Positions 6,901 to 8,668 of a DNA stretch of 8,668 nucleotides are shown here, piece by piece. Under the pieces are notes generated by a model. It did no database searches and was not told the DNA's origin. It saw only the letters and a program-made list of their open reading frames with translations. This stretch comes from Flavobacteriales bacterium UBA972 (lineage in GTDB: Bacteria > Bacteroidota > Bacteroidia > Flavobacteriales > Schleiferiaceae), in NCBI GenBank assembly GCA_002292855.1, contig DBBY01000017.1, forward strand, positions 1 to 8,668, written 5' to 3'. Position 1 is the first letter of the stretch; every line of letters begins with the position of its first letter. Made by a program: the position numbers and the translations under genes.

Positions 6901-8668
6901 CTATGCCTCCTGACTAACCTCGCGCAGGCGCCTTCGGTATACTTCAAAGAGCTTGGCTTTCGACAAAAAGCCGACCCACTGGCCCTTATCGATGACGGGA
7001 ACGTACCACTGGTCCATACGTTCCACACGCTTTACCGCATCCTCCATGCTGGAGTTGAGGTCTACCTGGTAGGATATGCCTGACATTGCGTCGCGCGCGA
7101 TCAAAGGAGGCTGATTCAACCGCTGGGCGCGTCGAACGTCGTCCCAGGTGAGGGTTCCGAGCAGACGGCCGTCTTCGACGACTGCGAGCATGTTTTTCTG
7201 CTCGGCCATAAGGCGCTGTACGGCCTCGTCGAAGCCGAGAAGGGGTTCCACATCTGCGATTCCTCGTTCAAGAACGTCGTCCCAGTGAATCAAGCTGAGC
7301 ACGGCCTTATCGCGGTCTGAAGTCCATAGTCCGCCCAAAGCAGCCAGAGGAGCGGTGTATATGGAGTGGGGACTGAGCGAGCGCGAAACAAAAAAACTGA
7401 GGGCCGACACGAGCATCAGGGGCAAAATAAGGGGGTATCCGCCGCTGATTTCGGTAATCATGAACATGGCAGTCAGGGGGGCGTGCATGACCCCAGCCAT
7501 GAGCCCGGCCATCGCTACAAGCACAAAATGCACCGACGGAACGTCCATGCCGAACTGCTCAAGCAATAGAACATAGGCCAAACCCAGTATGGCACCCATA
7601 AATAGGGTAGGCGCAAACATACCTCCTACGCCCCCGGCGTGAATGGTAAGTCCGGCAGCCAGGGACTTCATCAGGGCGAGGCCAAGCAGCAGCGCAATGA
7701 TAACCCATGCGCTTTGGTTGCGCCAGGGAATAAAACTTTGGTCCAGCAGGGCGGCAAGGTCTCCCTGCAGTGCCGCGGTGATGCTCGAGAAGCCCTCGCC
7801 GTATAGGGGCGGAATCAAAAAAATTGCGCCACCCAAGAGGAGTCCGCCCGAAACAGCGCGAAACCAAGGCCTTCGGACGTTCTCGAGCAGCGACATCGAC
7901 CAAAGGTGGGTGCGCTTGACGTAGACCGAAAAAAGCGCCGTTGCCAGCCCTAGCCCGAGGTATTGCGGAATAAACTGCGGCTCAAACTTCCCTATTCCGC
8001 TGACGGTGAACAGGGTGGTTCCGTCGCTCAGGAGAAGGCCCGTGAGCGACCCGGTGGCCGAGGCCAGCAGGAGCGGAACCAGTGCGCCCAAGGTGAGGTC
8101 CAGGCTGAACACTTCGAGGGTAAAGACCAGGGCTGCGATCGGAGTGCCAAAGATGCTGCCAAGAGCCCCTGCGGTGGCGCATGAAATCAGGAGAATCCGC
8201 TGCTTAAAACCAAGGCGAAGCCAGCGTGCGAGGTTGGAGCCTATGGCGGCTCCCGTACCGACTGTCGGGCCTTCTAGGCCCACTGAACCGCCGAATCCGA
8301 CGGTGAAGGCTGAGCCGACAAAGCTGGTGTACATGGCCGACCGAGGAATAATTCCGCCGTCTTTGGCAATGGAGCTCAGAGCCATCGGAATGCCTTCCTT
8401 CATGCGCCATTTTAGGTTGTGCCGAAGAACCATGACGATGCTGATTCCGATTAAGGGAAAGAGAAAGTACCCCACTTGGTAGATGTCGCTGAGGCGCTCT
8501 GCCACCACCAGTTCGCGAACCGCGTGGGCGGCATTTTTTAGCACGACCGCAACGAGGCCCGAGATGAGCCCCGTGACCACTGCGACCAACAAAATAAAGG
8601 TGCTCGTGTCGAGGTTTTGCGCCCTCCAAATCAAAAAGCGCTTGAGAATCAGGTCAATTGCTTCGCGG
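6901..8668 (-). CDS. ClC-family chloride channel/transporter with two CBS domains (5' end outside window)
   Basis: This is an inner-membrane anion channel or anion/proton exchanger of the ClC family, normally a homodimer. The frame is open to the window edge with no ATG in it; the only candidate start is a TTG at 8634, and eleven coherent codons (REAIDLILKRF) precede it, so the true start probably lies just outside. Numbering from that TTG (577 residues), many hydrophobic segments span about 11-417. Pore motifs are EGIP (80-83, where Cl-selective members have GSGIP), GSVGLEGP (116-123, with the gating Glu at 121), TLEVF (172-176), GGMFAP (337-342) and a Tyr at 426 in HSIYTAPL, matching the pore Tyr445 of E. 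coli ClC. At the second glutamate of E. coli ClC (Glu203, internal proton path) this protein has Val175. Two cytoplasmic CBS domains follow (about 461-504 and 511-573), which in other ClCs bind adenine nucleotides or regulate gating. Family certain; channel versus exchanger, and the ion, are open. Confidence 0.94.
   Translation of the reverse strand, partial: REAIDLILKRFLIWRAQNLDTSTFILLVAVVTGLISGLVAVVLKNAAHAVRELVVAERLSDIYQVGYFLFPLIGISIVMVLRHNLKWRMKEGIPMALSSIAKDGGIIPRSAMYTSFVGSAFTVGFGGSVGLEGPTVGTGAAIGSNLARWLRLGFKQRILLISCATAGALGSIFGTPIAALVFTLEVFSLDLTLGALVPLLLASATGSLTGLLLSDGTTLFTVSGIGKFEPQFIPQYLGLGLATALFSVYVKRTHLWSMSLLENVRRPWFRAVSGGLLLGGAIFLIPPLYGEGFSSITAALQGDLAALLDQSFIPWRNQSAWVIIALLLGLALMKSLAAGLTIHAGGVGGMFAPTLFMGAILGLAYVLLLEQFGMDVPSVHFVLVAMAGLMAGVMHAPLTAMFMITEISGGYPLILPLMLVSALSFFVSRSLSPHSIYTAPLAALGGLWTSDRDKAVLSLIHWDDVLERGIADVEPLLGFDEAVQRLMAEQKNMLAVVEDGRLLGTLTWDDVRRAQRLNQPPLIARDAMSGISYQVDLNSSMEDAVKRVERMDQWYVPVIDKGQWVGFLSKAKLFEVYRRRLREVSQEA

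Noticed and set aside
8632..8634. TTG as the true start of the ClC gene
   Set aside because: The frame stays open with plausible amphipathic coding sequence for eleven codons up to the window edge, as expected for the N-terminal helix of the family. The gene is better treated as cut by the window.
6901..8634. Small open frames on both strands overlapping the ClC gene
   Set aside because: They are shadows of the ClC reading frame, with no recognisable motifs and no independent start signals.

Overview
The window suggests a GC-rich member of the Bacteroidota, most likely close to Flavobacteriales. The strongest evidence is a 1,514-residue secreted protein that has a signal peptide, BNR/VPS10-type propeller repeats, PKD and Ig-like domains and a C-terminal type IX secretion (T9SS) sorting domain, an architecture typical of this phylum. 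The gene starts show no clear Shine-Dalgarno sequences, which also fits Bacteroidota. The genus cannot be settled from this sequence alone.

Layout. The left quarter (1-2099) is read on the + strand. It holds the last 83 codons of an unrecognised Trp-rich protein, an arginase/agmatinase-family ureohydrolase (331-1410), and purQ (1407-2099), the glutaminase subunit of FGAM synthase in purine synthesis. The ureohydrolase and purQ share a 4-base stop/start overlap (GTGA), so they are almost certainly co-transcribed and translationally coupled. The rest (2224-8668) is read on the - strand. It holds a ClC-family chloride channel/transporter with two C-terminal CBS domains, whose 5' end runs off the window, and downstream of it the giant secreted protein (2224-6768). 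The two convergent blocks meet at a strong hairpin (2156-2177) that should stop transcription from both sides. A 132-base AT-rich gap (6769-6900) separates the ClC gene from the secreted-protein gene.

How the genes relate. Only the ureohydrolase-purQ pair shows physical coupling, and both are nitrogen-metabolism enzymes; the substrate of the ureohydrolase cannot be fixed by inspection. The secreted protein and the ClC protein share a strand, but nothing in the sequence ties their functions.

I found no RNA genes, mobile elements, CRISPR arrays or phage features. I see no clearly novel system. The points most worth checking are the ion-pathway residues of the ClC protein (gating Glu kept, internal proton Glu replaced by Val, Glu at the central Ser position), the substrate of the purQ-coupled ureohydrolase, and the regular cysteine spacing in the Ig-like stalk of the secreted protein.
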